This document shows positions 48,758 to 58,883 of a stretch of 64,000 nt of DNA, piece after piece; position 1 is the first letter of the stretch; each line of letters opens with the position of its first letter. The stretch is from Sphingomicrobium sp. GTDB lineage: Bacteria > Pseudomonadota > Alphaproteobacteria > Sphingomonadales > Sphingomonadaceae. The notes below the pieces were generated by a model. It was given only the letters and a program-made list of their open reading frames with translations, was not told where the DNA came from and made no database searches. A program made the translations under genes and the position numbers. The stretch covers positions 1,923,501-1,987,500 of the forward strand of contig DATCMI010000001.1 of NCBI GenBank assembly GCA_036563485.1, read 5' to 3'.

Positions 48758-49248
48758 AGCAGCCGGTCCGGCGGTGAAGCTTTGGGCTTCTCCTCCGCCG
48801 GCTCTTCGCGGACAGCGCCGGCGATTTCGGCGAAGTCGCCCGGATCGCTGAAGTCCTTATAGATGCTTGCGAAGCGGATGTAGGCGACATGATCGAGCGC
48901 CTTGAGACCGTTCATCACCGCTTCGCCGATCCGGGTCGAGGTGACTTCATCCCCCGAGGTTTCCATCTGCCGCTGAATGCCACTGACCAGGCGATCGATC
49001 TTCGCAGCATCGATGTCGCGCTTGCGGGTTGCATGGCCGATCGCACGGACCAGCTTGTCGCGGTCGAACGGCTCGCGCTCGCCGTTCTTCTTCACGACCG
49101 TCAAGTCGCGCAGTTGGACACGCTCGAAGGTCGTGAAGCGCGCTCCGCATGCCTCGCACTGTCGGCGCCGGCGGATGGCGGCGCCGTCCTCCGTCGAGCG
49201 GCTGTCCTTAACCTGGCTGTCTTCGTGCGCGCAGAAGGGACAGCGCAT
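48754..49248 (-). CDS. nrdR: Transcriptional repressor NrdR
   Basis: A 164-residue repressor of ribonucleotide reductase genes. The N-terminal zinc ribbon ([17 protein letters not shown] and [16 protein letters not shown]) is followed by an ATP-cone domain ([20 protein letters not shown]) that senses ATP/dATP. A short acidic tail ([18 protein letters not shown]) ends the protein. It lies 12 bases after glyA, a common alphaproteobacterial linkage. Confidence 0.98.
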   Translation of the reverse strand: MRCPFCAHEDSQVKDSRSTEDGAAIRRRRQCEACGARFTTFERVQLRDLTVVKKNGEREPFDRDKLVRAIGHATRKRDIDAAKIDRLVSGIQRQMETSGDEVTSTRIGEAVMNGLKALDHVAYIRFASIYKDFSDPGDFAEIAGAVREEPAEEKPKASPPDRLL

Positions 49249-49260
49249 CCTTGGCCCTGA

Positions 49261-50580
49261 CTAGCCCTGGTAAATCGGAAAGCGGGCGCAGAGCTCGCGG
49301 ACGCGCTCGTTCACCCGGGCTTCCACGGCGCCGTTATTCTCGAGCCCATTCTCCTTGAGCCCGTCGAGCACGTCGGCGACCATGTCGGCGATGTCGCGGA
49401 ATTCGGCCTCGCCGAAGCCGCGGGTGGTACCGGCGGGTGAGCCGACTCGGATGCCGCTGGTCTTCATCGGCGGCAGCGGGTCGAATGGCACGCCGTTCTT
49501 GTTGCAGGTGATGCCCGCCCGCTCGAGGCTCTCGTCAGCGTCCTTTCCGGTCACGCCGAGCGGCCGCAGATCGACCAGCGCCAGGTGCGTGTCGGTGCCG
49601 CCGGCAACGAGGTCGGCGCCGCGCTCCTTCAGGCGGTTGGCGAGCATGCGCGCGTTTGCGATGACGGCCTTCGCATAAGCCTTGAACTCCGGCTGCAGCG
49701 CTTCGCCGAAGGCCACCGCCTTGGCGGCGATGACATGCATCAGCGGACCGCCCTGGAGGCCGGGGAACACGGCCGAGTTCACCTTTTTGGCGATCTCTTC
49801 ATTGTCGGTGAGGACCATGCCACCGCGAGGGCCGCGCAGCGTCTTGTGGGTCGTCGTCGTGACGACGTCGGCGATGCCGAAGGGGGACGGGTGCTCGCCT
49901 GCCGCGACCAGGCCCGCGAAATGCGCCATGTCGACCATCAGCAGCGCGCCGACCTCATCAGCAATCTCGCGGAATCGCTTGAAGTCGAAGTGGCGCGGAT
50001 AGGCCGATCCGCCGGTGATGATCATTTTGGGCCGGTGCTCTTTGGCGAGCGCCAATACTTCGTCGAAGTCGACCAAATGGTCCTCTTCGCGAACGCCGTA
50101 CTGGACCGCGTTGAACCATTTGCCAGACTGCGCGGGCGGCGCGCCGTGCGTCAGGTGTCCGCCGGCGGCGAGGCTGAGGCCCATGATCGTGTCGCCGGGC
50201 TTCAGAAGGGCCATCATCACTGCGCCATTGGCCTGCGCGCCGGAATGCGGCTGGACGTTCGCAAAGGCGCACCCGAACAGCTTCTTCGCGCGCTCGATGG
50301 CAAGGGTCTCGACGGCGTCGGACGGCGCGCAGCCCTGATAGTAACGGCGCCCCGGATAGCCTTCGGCATATTTGTTGGTGAGCACGGAGCCCTGCGCTTC
50401 GAGCACCGCCTTGCTGACGATATTTTCGGAAGCGATCAGCTCGATCTGGGTCTGTTCGCGATGCAGCTCGTCGCGGATTGCGTCCTCGACGGCGGAGTCC
50501 TTGTCGCTCAGCCCGCTGCTGAAGAAACCGTGCGGCACGCGGTAGTTCTGGTCCTGATCAAGCTCGGCGGCACTGGCCAT
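49261..50580 (-). CDS. glyA: Serine hydroxymethyltransferase
   Basis: A 439-residue PLP enzyme interconverting serine and glycine with tetrahydrofolate. [32 protein letters not shown] and the PLP lysine in [14 protein letters not shown] are visible. The start at 50580 ([11 protein letters not shown]) overlaps the rpiB stop by one base. With the gcv operon it controls the glycine/one-carbon balance. Confidence 0.98.
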   Translation of the reverse strand: MASAAELDQDQNYRVPHGFFSSGLSDKDSAVEDAIRDELHREQTQIELIASENIVSKAVLEAQGSVLTNKYAEGYPGRRYYQGCAPSDAVETLAIERAKKLFGCAFANVQPHSGAQANGAVMMALLKPGDTIMGLSLAAGGHLTHGAPPAQSGKWFNAVQYGVREEDHLVDFDEVLALAKEHRPKMIITGGSAYPRHFDFKRFREIADEVGALLMVDMAHFAGLVAAGEHPSPFGIADVVTTTTHKTLRGPRGGMVLTDNEEIAKKVNSAVFPGLQGGPLMHVIAAKAVAFGEALQPEFKAYAKAVIANARMLANRLKERGADLVAGGTDTHLALVDLRPLGVTGKDADESLERAGITCNKNGVPFDPLPPMKTSGIRVGSPAGTTRGFGEAEFRDIADMVADVLDGLKENGLENNGAVEARVNERVRELCARFPIYQG

Positions 50581-51026
50581 CAGTCGGATTCCTGCAGTGA
50601 TTGTGAAAGTTGGTCGACGCGGCGCTGGTGCCGGCCTCCGGCGAACTCGGCACCGAGGAAGGCGGTCACGCAAGCCTTCGCCATGTCGCTGCCGATCAGC
50701 CGTGCCCCGAGGGCGAGGACGTTGGCGTCGTTATGCTCGCGGGCAAGCGCCGCCGAGACCGGATCATCGACGCGCGCGCAGCGGCATTTGGGCTCGCGGT
50801 TTACGGCGATCGAAATGCCGATACCGGAGCCGCAGACGGCAATGCCGCGGTTGGCTTGGCCGGCAGCGACCGCTCTGGCCAGCATCGCCCCATATTGCGG
50901 GTAGTCGACGCTATCGGCGCTGTTGGTGCCGAGGTCGGTCACTTCATGCCCCTGGTCGCGCAGCCAGCCGGCAAGCTCGTCCTTCAGGACGTACCCGGCG
51001 TGATCGGCGGCAAGAGCGATGCGCAT
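50580..51026 (-). CDS. rpiB: Ribose-5-phosphate isomerase B
   Basis: A 148-residue RpiB/LacA-type sugar phosphate isomerase of the pentose phosphate pathway. [18 protein letters not shown] is the N-terminal signature and [17 protein letters not shown] holds the catalytic Cys at about residue 66. The start at 51026 is clear; an in-frame extension upstream is not conserved. It heads the rpiB-glyA-nrdR-trmJ operon, 50 bases after the LytTR gene. Confidence 0.97.
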   Translation of the reverse strand: MRIALAADHAGYVLKDELAGWLRDQGHEVTDLGTNSADSVDYPQYGAMLARAVAAGQANRGIAVCGSGIGISIAVNREPKCRCARVDDPVSAALAREHNDANVLALGARLIGSDMAKACVTAFLGAEFAGGRHQRRVDQLSQSLQESD

Positions 51027-51076
51027 GCCGAAACTCCTAGCCTTCCCGCCGGTGCGACGCCACCGGGCTTGTGTTT

Positions 51077-51943
51077 CTAATTCGCGGCTGCCGCTCCGCT
51101 GTTGGAGAGCCAGCCGCGGCCCTTCAATGGCTGCACGCTTGAGCCCGCAATCCTGACTTCCCCGCCGGTGCGCAGGACGACGGCCCAGCCGCGGCCCCGG
51201 CGCTCGATCGCATGCACGGCGCTCGCGGCGACCCAATGACCGCGCCGAACGATCGCGCCCTCCACGTCCCCGGCCTCCGCAATCACGTCAGCGAACCGGC
51301 CGAGCAGCAGCCGGCTCGACCCGTCGGCAAGGGAGACGCGGCAATAATGGTCCTCGGCCGTGATCGCCGTGACCGCAGCGAGATCTCGGACGCCGGCGCG
51401 CCACAGCTTGCCCTTGACCTGCGGGACGGGGTCCGGGCGGCGGAGCATGCGCGCGCCGGTAACCACCGCCATCAGGATCGCGAGCGAGACGGCGCCCGCG
51501 TGCAGCCAGGTCAGGTGCCAGTCGCTCGCCGTCTCCCCGCCTGCGAGGCGGAGGAACAGGAAAATTTCGGCGGGGATCGGAAAGTTGATGACCAGCGCGC
51601 CCAACAGAGCGGCGCGCCACCAGTCGCTGCTGCTCTTCACGCGCCAGGTGAACCAGCACACCCACAGCGACGTGTTGAGTCCGATCAGCAGCGTCCAGAA
51701 CAGCAACCGCCGAGGGAGCGCGATGGATTCGGTGCCGAACGCCCCGGACAAGGTGGCGATCACTACCGCGGCGGCGGAGCAGGCAGCGATCAAAGGCAGG
51801 CCGGGTAGCTGCAAGGCGCGTTTCGCGAACCGGCGTGCGGGGTTCACGAATTCCCGCTTGGCATTCGGCGCTTGAGGCGCGCTCGATGGGGCGACTGCCG
51901 GCGGCACGGAGGAATTGCTGCCAGCATCCACAGGAGGAAACAA
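51077..51943 (-). CDS. Membrane-bound LytTR transcriptional regulator (copy 2)
   Basis: A 288-residue protein with the same layout as copy 1: four membrane helices (about 49-70, 76-100, 107-134, 141-166) and a C-terminal LytTR domain (about 185-280; LAAVTAITAEDHYCRVSLAD, VRRGHWVAASAVHAIERRG). No receiver domain is present. The ATG at 51943 is almost back to back with the start of the divergent exported protein at 51946. A GTG at 51847, just before the first helix, is an alternative start that would leave room for promoters. Confidence 0.88.
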   Translation of the reverse strand: MFPPVDAGSNSSVPPAVAPSSAPQAPNAKREFVNPARRFAKRALQLPGLPLIAACSAAAVVIATLSGAFGTESIALPRRLLFWTLLIGLNTSLWVCWFTWRVKSSSDWWRAALLGALVINFPIPAEIFLFLRLAGGETASDWHLTWLHAGAVSLAILMAVVTGARMLRRPDPVPQVKGKLWRAGVRDLAAVTAITAEDHYCRVSLADGSSRLLLGRFADVIAEAGDVEGAIVRRGHWVAASAVHAIERRGRGWAVVLRTGGEVRIAGSSVQPLKGRGWLSNSGAAAAN

Positions 51944-51945
51944 GA

Positions 51946-52509
51946 ATGAACACTCGCCTTGCTTTTGTGCTGCTTGCTGCCGCTACGCCGCTTGCTGCGC
52001 AGCCGATGCAGGATCCTGCGGCAATGATGGCCGCCGAGCGCGAAGCGATGAAGGCGTTCGACTGGACGTCGGGCGAATGGCGCGGGGAAGCGGTGACCCA
52101 GACCCCGTCCGGGGAGCATCGCGTCACCCATACAGAGCGGAGCGGGACCCTGTTGGCCGGCACCGTGCGACTGATCGAGGGCCATGCCTATCGCGCCGAC
52201 GGAAGCACCGGCTTCAATGCGCTCGCGATGCTGAGCTACGATCCGGCCGGCAAGAAGTACCGGATGTCGAGCCATGCGGAAGGGCGCTTCGGAACCTTCG
52301 AGATCGTGCCGACCTCAGACGGCTACGTATGGACGGTGCCAGCCGGGCCGATGACCATCCGCTACACGGCGCACCATAAGGACGGCGTGTGGACCGAAAT
52401 CGGCGAGCGCGTGGCCGAGGGCAAAGCGCCGCAGCCCTTCTTTCGCATGGAGCTCAGGAAAGTCGGCCCGACCAGCTGGCCGGCCGCCGGAGCCGTCAAG
52501 CCGCGTTAG
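51946..52509 (+). CDS. Exported protein of unknown function (DUF1579-like)
   Basis: A 187-residue exported protein. A signal peptide ([20 protein letters not shown]) is followed by a beta-rich domain beginning [12 protein letters not shown], then [19 protein letters not shown] and [17 protein letters not shown]. The pattern is like DUF1579/lipocalin-type proteins that bind small ligands. A strong AGGAGG ribosome site precedes the ATG. It is divergent from LytTR copy 2, with the two ATGs only two bases apart, and overlaps hemA by 4 bases at its end. Confidence 0.8.
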   Translation: MNTRLAFVLLAAATPLAAQPMQDPAAMMAAEREAMKAFDWTSGEWRGEAVTQTPSGEHRVTHTERSGTLLAGTVRLIEGHAYRADGSTGFNALAMLSYDPAGKKYRMSSHAEGRFGTFEIVPTSDGYVWTVPAGPMTIRYTAHHKDGVWTEIGERVAEGKAPQPFFRMELRKVGPTSWPAAGAVKPR

Positions 52510-53717
52510 GCGGCGAGGCGGATCTCTTCGCGGCTGAGGATCTCGACCAGCGCGCCGACGAGCTCGTCCATCATCTCGGCGCTGTGCTGCGGGCCGGGCG
52601 TGAAGCGGAGGCGCTCGGTGCCGCGCGGGACGGTCGGGAAGTTGATCGGCTGAACGTAGAGGCCGTATTCGGCGAGGAGGATGTCGCTGACGCGCTTGGC
52701 CTTGACCGGGCAGCCGATCAGCAGCGGCACGATGTGCGTGACGCTGTCCATCAGCGGCAGGCCGGCCGCCGCGAACTTCGCCTTGAGCGCGGCCGCGGCG
52801 TCCTGCTGCGCCTTCCGCTCCTCGTCGCGGGCCTTGAGGTGCCGGACGCTGGCGAGCGCGCCGGCGACCAGCACCGGCGATAGCGACGTCGTGAAGATGA
52901 AGCCCGGCGCGTAGCTGCGGATGCAGTCGACGATCATCTTGTCGGCAGCGATATAGCCGCCCATCACGCCGAACGCCTTGCCGAGCGTGCCTTCGATGAT
53001 GGTCAGCCGGTCGGCGACGGCGTCGCGCTCGGAAATGCCGCCGCCATGTTCGCCGTACATGCCGACCGCGTGCACTTCATCGAGGTAGGTGAGAGCGTTG
53101 TACTTGTCGGCGAGATCGCAGATCGCAGCGATCGGCGCGATGTCGCCGTCCATCGAATAGACGCTTTCGAAGGCGATCAGCTTGGGCGCGGCGGCGTCCT
53201 CGGCTGCGAGCAGCTCCTCGAGATGCTCGAGGTCGTTGTGGCGGAACACGCGCTTCTCGCAGCCGGAATTCTTGATCCCGGCGATCATCGAGGCGTGGTT
53301 GAGCTCGTCGGAGAAGATCACGCACCCCGGAAGCAGCTTGCCGAGCGTCGACAGCGCCGCCTCGTTCGACACGTAGCCGGACGTGAAGAGGAGCGAGCCT
53401 TCCTTGCCGTGAAGGCTTGCGAGCTCCGCTTCGAGCTCGGTGTGATAATGCGTGTTGCCGCTGATGTTGCGGGTGCCCCCGGACCCCGCGCCGACCTCGT
53501 GGAGGGCGGTCTCCATCGCTTCGACGACCGCCGGATGCTGACCCATGCAGAGATAGTCGTTTGAGCACCAGACGGTGATCGGCTTTGGCCCGTTGCCGCC
53601 GAAGCAGTGCGCGTTGGGGAAGCTGCCTTTGGTGCGCAGGATGTCGACGAACACCCGGTACCGTCCCTCGTCATGAAGGCGGTCGATCGCCGACTTGAAA
53701 ATGCGCTCGTAGTCCAT
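52506..53717 (-). CDS. hemA: 5-aminolevulinate synthase
   Basis: A 403-residue PLP enzyme that joins glycine and succinyl-CoA to start heme synthesis by the C4 route, which is typical of alphaproteobacteria. [37 protein letters not shown] and [17 protein letters not shown] are standard. The PLP lysine is in [16 protein letters not shown] Fur-like dyad lies about 100 bases upstream. It follows murI on the same strand with a 122-base gap. Confidence 0.98.
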   Translation of the reverse strand: MDYERIFKSAIDRLHDEGRYRVFVDILRTKGSFPNAHCFGGNGPKPITVWCSNDYLCMGQHPAVVEAMETALHEVGAGSGGTRNISGNTHYHTELEAELASLHGKEGSLLFTSGYVSNEAALSTLGKLLPGCVIFSDELNHASMIAGIKNSGCEKRVFRHNDLEHLEELLAAEDAAAPKLIAFESVYSMDGDIAPIAAICDLADKYNALTYLDEVHAVGMYGEHGGGISERDAVADRLTIIEGTLGKAFGVMGGYIAADKMIVDCIRSYAPGFIFTTSLSPVLVAGALASVRHLKARDEERKAQQDAAAALKAKFAAAGLPLMDSVTHIVPLLIGCPVKAKRVSDILLAEYGLYVQPINFPTVPRGTERLRFTPGPQHSAEMMDELVGALVEILSREEIRLAA

Positions 53718-53813
53718 CGTGCCGTTTTACCCGCCCCGCGCTCTGCTGCCGCTACGGGCTTTCCCTTATCTCCGCTGGGCCGGGCATTTACCTTTGCCCG
53801 TCGGGGAATGCCA

Positions 53814-53830
53814 TTGCGAACGACTCGCAA
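53814..53830. promoter_or_regulatory. Candidate iron-regulator (Fur-like) box upstream of hemA
   Basis: TTGCGA (53814-53819) and TCGCAA (53825-53830) form a perfect inverted repeat with a 5-base spacer, between the murI stop and the hemA start, 97-113 bases before the hemA ATG. The arms resemble TTGCGAAT/ATTCGCAA-type Fur boxes of other proteobacteria. The dyad is seen; a Fur role is inferred. Confidence 0.45.
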
Positions 53831-53839
53831 CTAAGCGCC

Positions 53840-54628
53840 TCAGAGCCGCTTCACCTCGCCGATACCGTAGCTTGCGAGCGCTGCAAGCGAGGGCGTGCGC
53901 ACGTCGGAGGTGAAGAGCATAACCCCCGGCGTGGCACCGGCAGGCCACGCCTGCTCACGGGTCAGCCAGGCGATCCGCCGGGCAATTCCTGCCCCGCCGT
54001 CGACATAGAAAATGTCTGGGTAAGCCGCGCCAAGCTCCTGCTCGAGCAGCGGGAAGTGAGTGCAGGCAAGAACGACGGTGTCGATGCGGTCGCCCGCGGC
54101 AGCCTCGAACATCGGCGCGGCGGCTGCGCGTACATCGTCGATTCCGACCTCGTCACCGCCCAGCTTCGCTTCGGCCAGCTCCACCAGCTCGGGGGAACCA
54201 TGGCGGACGATGGTGCAATCGGACGCAAATTGTGCCGCGAGATCGTCCACATAGGGCTGGCGGACGGTCGCTTCGGTCCCGAGCACGCCGATGACGCGGC
54301 TCTTCGACATCTCGGCCGCAGGCTTGATCGCGGGCACAGTGCCGACCACCGGCACGTCGAGCGCCGAGCGGACATGGTCGAGCGCAATGGTCGAGGCGGT
54401 GTTGCAGGCGATGACGGCGAGGCGCGGCTGGAACCGCTCGACGAGGCGGCCGAGGAGGGCCGGCACGCGGCTCGCGATCTCGGCTTCGCTGCGCTTGCCA
54501 TAGGGGAAGCCGGCGCTGTCCGCCGCGTAGACGATCGGCGCGGTTGGCAGCAGATCGAGCGTCGGCCGCAACACGGAAAGCCCGCCGACGCCGGAATCGA
54601 AGAAGAGGATGGGGGAGGCTGGATCCAC
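53840..54628 (-). CDS. murI: Glutamate racemase
   Basis: A 262-residue cofactor-free racemase making D-glutamate for peptidoglycan. ILFFDSGVGGLSVLRPTL is the N-terminal signature. The catalytic cysteines are in LAVIACNTASTIAL and TVVLACTHFPLLEQEL. The GTG at 54628 (VDPASPILFFDSG) gives the normal start; an ATG 15 codons upstream adds an unconserved stretch. It is divergent from plsY. Confidence 0.96.
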   Translation of the reverse strand: MDPASPILFFDSGVGGLSVLRPTLDLLPTAPIVYAADSAGFPYGKRSEAEIASRVPALLGRLVERFQPRLAVIACNTASTIALDHVRSALDVPVVGTVPAIKPAAEMSKSRVIGVLGTEATVRQPYVDDLAAQFASDCTIVRHGSPELVELAEAKLGGDEVGIDDVRAAAAPMFEAAAGDRIDTVVLACTHFPLLEQELGAAYPDIFYVDGGAGIARRIAWLTREQAWPAGATPGVMLFTSDVRTPSLAALASYGIGEVKRL

Positions 54629-54698
54629 GGCCGCTCTGTGGCGTGCCCCGTCGCGGGCTGCAAGTTGCACCACGGCCGCGGTTTGCTACTCACGGGCC

Positions 54699-55298
54699 AT
54701 GACCCGGGAGATGCTCTTCGCGCTGGCGCTCGGCTATTTGCTCGGGTCGATCCCCTTTGGGCTGATCCTGACGCGGTTCACTGGGCGCGGCGACGTCCGC
54801 AAGATCGGGTCGGGTAATATCGGCGCGACCAACGTGTTGCGCACCGGCAGCAAGCCGCTGGCGGCGATGACTCTGATCCTCGACATGCTCAAGGCTACGG
54901 TCGCGATCGCCGCCGCGCGACTCCTCTTCGGTTATGAAGCGCAGCCCTTCGCAGCGGCCGGCGCATTCATCGGGCACCTTTATCCGGTCTGGCTTGGCTT
55001 CCGGGGCGGCAAGGGCGTCGCCACGCTCCTCGGCGTTCTGATCGCGCTGCTGTGGCCGGCTGCGCTCATCTACGCCGCCATCTGGATCCTCCTGCTGCTG
55101 ACGATCCGAATCTCGTCAGTCGCGGGAATGACGGCCGCGATCAGCGCGCCAATCGCCGCACTTCTACTCGACCCTCGCTACTTCACCCTGCTGCTCGGTT
55201 TCGCTTTGCTCGTCCTCTGGAAGCATCGCGAGAACATCCTCCGCCTTCGGAAAGGAACCGAGCCACGCATAGGATCGAAGACCTCGTCGACCGCCTGA
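54699..55298 (+). CDS. plsY: Glycerol-3-phosphate acyltransferase PlsY
   Basis: A 199-residue integral membrane enzyme that acylates glycerol-3-phosphate from acyl-phosphate, the first step of phospholipid synthesis. Conserved loops are visible: LGSIPFGLIL, GSGNIGATNVLRTG, HLYPVWLGFRGGKGVAT and VLWKHRENILRLRKGTE. Five or so helices surround them. The start at 54699 is the first that gives a normal N-terminus. The dprA coding region begins inside its last codons. Confidence 0.97.
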   Translation: MTREMLFALALGYLLGSIPFGLILTRFTGRGDVRKIGSGNIGATNVLRTGSKPLAAMTLILDMLKATVAIAAARLLFGYEAQPFAAAGAFIGHLYPVWLGFRGGKGVATLLGVLIALLWPAALIYAAIWILLLLTIRISSVAGMTAAISAPIAALLLDPRYFTLLLGFALLVLWKHRENILRLRKGTEPRIGSKTSSTA

Positions 55299-56356
55299 GG
55301 CTGCTGAGGTCGCCAGGCATTGGGCCGGTGACCTTCCGCCAGCTGATCGCCCGCTTCGGCACAGCCTCGGCAGCGCTCGCCGCCGTTCCCGACCTTGCGC
55401 GCCGAGGTGGGGGAAAGCCGCCGGTGCTGCGCTCGCGAGACGATGCGGAGCGCGAGATTGCGCGGGTCGAGAAGCTCGGCGCCCGTTACCTCGCGCTCGG
55501 GCAGGGGCTCTACCCGCGGCTGCTCGCCGAGCTGGAGGACGCGCCGCCGCTGCTGGTAGCGAAGGGCGACGTCCAGCTGCTCGACCGTCAGGCGGTGGCC
55601 ATTGTCGGCGCCCGCAATGCTTCCGCGGCTGCCTGCCGCTTCGCCCGCGGCCTCGCCCATGATCTCGGGCAGGAAGGGCTGGTCGTGGTGTCCGGCTTGG
55701 CGCGCGGGATCGACAGCGCCGCGCATGACGGCGCGCTCGCCAGCGGCACCGTCGGCGTGATCGCAGGCGGCGTCGATGTCTTCTACCCGCCGGAAAATCA
55801 GGCGCGGCAGGAGGCAATGTTTGAACGCGGCCTGGTGATTGCCGAAATGCCGCCGGGGACCGAACCGCGTGCGCGCCACTTCCCCTATCGCAACCGGATC
55901 ATCGCCGGCATCGCCAGCGGCACGGTAGTGGTCGAAGCGGCGCCGCGTTCAGGCTCGCTCATAACGGCGCGCCTCGCGGCAGAGGCGGGGCGCGAGGTGC
56001 TGGCGGTGCCAGGCTCGCCGCTCGACCCGCGGGCGCAGGGCTGCAACCAGCTGATCCGCGACGGCGCGACCCTGATCCAGAATGCGGCGGACGTGGCCGA
56101 AGCGATCCGTCCCTATGCCGCCCAGGTGCGCTCGACGGCGGCACCCTTCGATCATGCGGCCCCCGACCTTGTGGAGAGCGATGACGTGCTGGCAGCGGTG
56201 GAAAGCCTGCTCGGCCCGTCGCCGGCGCCCGTCGATGAGATCATTCGCTTGTCGGGTGCAAGCTCGGGCGCGGTGCAGATGGCGCTCCTCGAACTGGACC
56301 TTGCCGGAAGGCTTGACCGGCACGCCGGCGGGAAGGTGAGCCTGCGAGAAGCTTGA
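55274..56356 (+). CDS. dprA: DNA processing protein DprA
   Basis: About 360 residues of a DprA/Smf protein, which loads RecA onto incoming single-stranded DNA during natural transformation. The N-terminal block LRLLRSPGIGPVTFRQLIA, the Rossmann-fold motifs SGLARGIDSAAHDGAL and VVVEAAPRSGSLITARLA, and the C-terminal winged-helix (EIIRLSGASSGAVQMAL) are present. The start is unclear: no ATG, GTG or TTG in frame lies between 55052 and 55328, so the given start is nominal (an ATC, just before the conserved region). A GTG at 55328 would cut the conserved block; the GTG at 55052 would overlap plsY by about 250 bases. Confidence 0.88.
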   Translation: MEDLVDRLRLLRSPGIGPVTFRQLIARFGTASAALAAVPDLARRGGGKPPVLRSRDDAEREIARVEKLGARYLALGQGLYPRLLAELEDAPPLLVAKGDVQLLDRQAVAIVGARNASAAACRFARGLAHDLGQEGLVVVSGLARGIDSAAHDGALASGTVGVIAGGVDVFYPPENQARQEAMFERGLVIAEMPPGTEPRARHFPYRNRIIAGIASGTVVVEAAPRSGSLITARLAAEAGREVLAVPGSPLDPRAQGCNQLIRDGATLIQNAADVAEAIRPYAAQVRSTAAPFDHAAPDLVESDDVLAAVESLLGPSPAPVDEIIRLSGASSGAVQMALLELDLAGRLDRHAGGKVSLREA

Positions 56357-56378
56357 CGACTGGAATCCCCGGCTCCCA

Positions 56379-56398
56379 CCTTACGCGTATGCGTGAGG
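56379..56398 (+). promoter_or_regulatory. Hairpin covering the topA ribosome binding site
   Basis: CCTTACGC (56379-56386) can pair with GCGTGAGG (56391-56398) around a GTAT loop, with one G-U pair. The 3' arm includes the GAGG of the topA ribosome site, and the start codon is the weak TTG at 56406. The hairpin could limit topA translation. Confidence 0.4.
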
Positions 56399-56405
56399 AA
56401 AGATT

Positions 56406-58883
56406 TTGAAGCTCGTCGTCGTCGAATCGCCGGCCAAGGCGAAAACCATCGAAAAGTATCTCGGCAGCGGGCACCGGGTGCTCGCGTCGTTCGGCCATGT
56501 GCGTGATTTGCCGCCCAAGGACGGATCGGTCGATCCGGACAAGGGCTTCGACATGCTGTGGCAGGTGTCGCCTGATCGCTCGAAGCAGCTGAAGGCGATT
56601 ACTGACGAGGCGAAAAAGGCCGACACTTTGATCCTCGCCACGGACCCGGATCGCGAGGGCGAAGCAATCAGCTGGCACGTCCAGGAAGTGCTTCGGGCGA
56701 AGAAGGCGCTGCCGAAGGACGTGCAGCGCGTAGCGTTCAACGCGATCACCAAGGCCGCGGTCACGGAAGCCATGACCAAGCCGCGCAACCTCGATGAAGA
56801 CCTGGTCGACGCTTACCGGGCACGGCGCGCGCTCGACTATCTGGTCGGGTTTACATTGTCGCCAATCCTGTGGCGCAAGCTTCCGGGCGCGAAGTCCGCT
56901 GGCCGCGTACAGTCTGTGGCGCTGCGCCTGATCGTCGACCGCGAGCGCGAGATCGAGATCTTCCGCCCCCAGGAATATTGGGCGGTGAGCGCGACGTTCG
57001 AAAAGGATGGGCAGAGCTTCACCGGCCGGCTCGTGCAGTTCGACGGCAGGAAGATCGACCGACTGACGATTGGGAACAAGGGCGAGGCGGACGCCGCCAA
57101 GGCTGCGGTCGAAGCCGGCCGGTTCACTGTCTCTTCGGTCGAGACCAAGCCGTTCGCCAAGAACCCGCCGCCGCCCTTCACCACCTCGACGCTGCAGCAG
57201 GAGGCGGCGCGCAAGCTCGGCTTTGCCGCCAGCCACACGATGCGGATCGCGCAGGGCCTCTATGAAGACGGGCTGATCACTTACATGCGGACGGACGGCG
57301 TCGACATGGCGCCCGAAGCGGTGAGCGCGGCGCGCAAGGCGATCGCCAGCCGCTACGACGCGGGCTTCGTCCCCGACAAGCCGCGCCACTACACCAGCAA
57401 GGCGAAGAATGCGCAGGAAGCCCACGAAGCGGTCCGCCCGACCGACTTCAGCAAGGCGCGCGCCGGCTCGGGCGATCATGCGCGGCTCTACGAGCTGGTC
57501 TACAATCGGGCGCTCGCGAGCCAGATGGCGTCGGCGCGCCTGGAGCGGACTACGGTCGAGCTGAAGGACGGAACCGGCAAGGCGGTACTTCGCGCGACCG
57601 GGCAGGTCGTGCTCTTCCCAGGCTACCTCACGCTCTACGAAGAGGGCCGCGACGAAAAGGCGGAGGACGAAGAGGGCGCGCGCATGCCGATGCTGCGCGA
57701 AGGCGACGCCCCGACGAAGACCGGCGTAGAGGCGACCCAGCACTTCACCCAGCCGCCGCCGCGCTATTCGGAGGCCAGCCTCGTCAAGCGACTGGAGGAG
57801 CTCGGGATCGGGCGTCCGTCGACTTACGCGTCGATCCTTCAGACGCTGAAGGACCGCGAATATGTCCGTACCGACAAGAACCGCTTTATTCCTGAGGAGA
57901 GCGGCCGGCTGGTGACGGCCTTCCTCGAGCGCTTCTTCGAGAAGTATGTCAGCTATGACTACACGGCCGAGCTCGAGGAAGAGCTGGACGACGTGTCCGG
58001 CGGGCGGCTCGATTGGCAGAAATTGCTCGACGAATTCTGGCGCGACTTCAAGCCGAAGGCCGGCGAGGTCATGGACCAGCAGCCGAGCGAGATCACCAAG
58101 GCGCTGGACGACTTCCTCTCACCCTGGCTGTTCCCCGACAAGGGCGACGGCAGCGACCCGCGGCTATGCCCGAATTGCGGTAACGGACGGCTGGCGCTTC
58201 GCGGCGGGCGCTTCGGCGCCTTCGTCGCCTGCTCGAACTATCCGGAGTGCAAATATACGCAGAAGTTCGGGCAGGGCGGTGATCAGGCGCAGAGCGACGG
58301 CCCGCAGGATCTCGGTAACGACATCCAGCTGAAGAGCGGACGGTTCGGTCCTTATGTCGAACGCGGCGACAAACGCGCCTCGATCCCGAAGGACATCCCT
58401 CTGTCGGACGTCGATGCCGCAGTCGCGGAGCGGCTGCTGTCGCTGCCGCGCGAGGTCGGCACGCATCCGGAGACCGGCAAGCCGATCACCGCCAGCATCG
58501 GGCGCTACGGACCCTATCTCGCGCACGACGGCAAATATGCGAAGCTCGGCTCAACCTCGGAGGTGTTCGAAACCGGCATGAACGCGGCGGTGGCGAAGCT
58601 CGCCGACGCGGCGAGCGGTGCGGGCCGCGGCCGCGGTGCTGCGCGCGAGCCGATCGCCGTACTCGGGCCTCATCCCGAGAGCGGCAAGGAGATCAAGGTC
58701 ATGGACGGCCGCTATGGCCCGTACGTGACCGACGGTACGACCCATGCGACGATCCCCAAGGGCAGCGAGCCTAAGTCGGTAGTGCTCGAGGAAGCGGTGC
58801 AGTGGATCAACGAGCGTGCCGCCAAGGGACCGGCCAAGAAGAAGGGTGGCCGTAAGGCGCCGGCGAAGAAGAAAGCCAAATGA
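56406..58883 (+). CDS. topA: DNA topoisomerase I
   Basis: An 825-residue type IA topoisomerase that removes negative supercoils. The Toprim domain starts [18 protein letters not shown] and has [17 protein letters not shown]. The active-site Tyr is in [13 protein letters not shown] at about residue 294. A zinc ribbon ([26 protein letters not shown], about 586-620) and repeated GRYGPY-type C-terminal modules follow. The end is a Lys/Ala/Pro-rich tail ([15 protein letters not shown]). It starts with TTG at 56406, behind GAGGAAAG, and overlaps dut by 4 bases. Confidence 0.97.
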   Translation: MKLVVVESPAKAKTIEKYLGSGHRVLASFGHVRDLPPKDGSVDPDKGFDMLWQVSPDRSKQLKAITDEAKKADTLILATDPDREGEAISWHVQEVLRAKKALPKDVQRVAFNAITKAAVTEAMTKPRNLDEDLVDAYRARRALDYLVGFTLSPILWRKLPGAKSAGRVQSVALRLIVDREREIEIFRPQEYWAVSATFEKDGQSFTGRLVQFDGRKIDRLTIGNKGEADAAKAAVEAGRFTVSSVETKPFAKNPPPPFTTSTLQQEAARKLGFAASHTMRIAQGLYEDGLITYMRTDGVDMAPEAVSAARKAIASRYDAGFVPDKPRHYTSKAKNAQEAHEAVRPTDFSKARAGSGDHARLYELVYNRALASQMASARLERTTVELKDGTGKAVLRATGQVVLFPGYLTLYEEGRDEKAEDEEGARMPMLREGDAPTKTGVEATQHFTQPPPRYSEASLVKRLEELGIGRPSTYASILQTLKDREYVRTDKNRFIPEESGRLVTAFLERFFEKYVSYDYTAELEEELDDVSGGRLDWQKLLDEFWRDFKPKAGEVMDQQPSEITKALDDFLSPWLFPDKGDGSDPRLCPNCGNGRLALRGGRFGAFVACSNYPECKYTQKFGQGGDQAQSDGPQDLGNDIQLKSGRFGPYVERGDKRASIPKDIPLSDVDAAVAERLLSLPREVGTHPETGKPITASIGRYGPYLAHDGKYAKLGSTSEVFETGMNAAVAKLADAASGAGRGRGAAREPIAVLGPHPESGKEIKVMDGRYGPYVTDGTTHATIPKGSEPKSVVLEEAVQWINERAAKGPAKKKGGRKAPAKKKAK

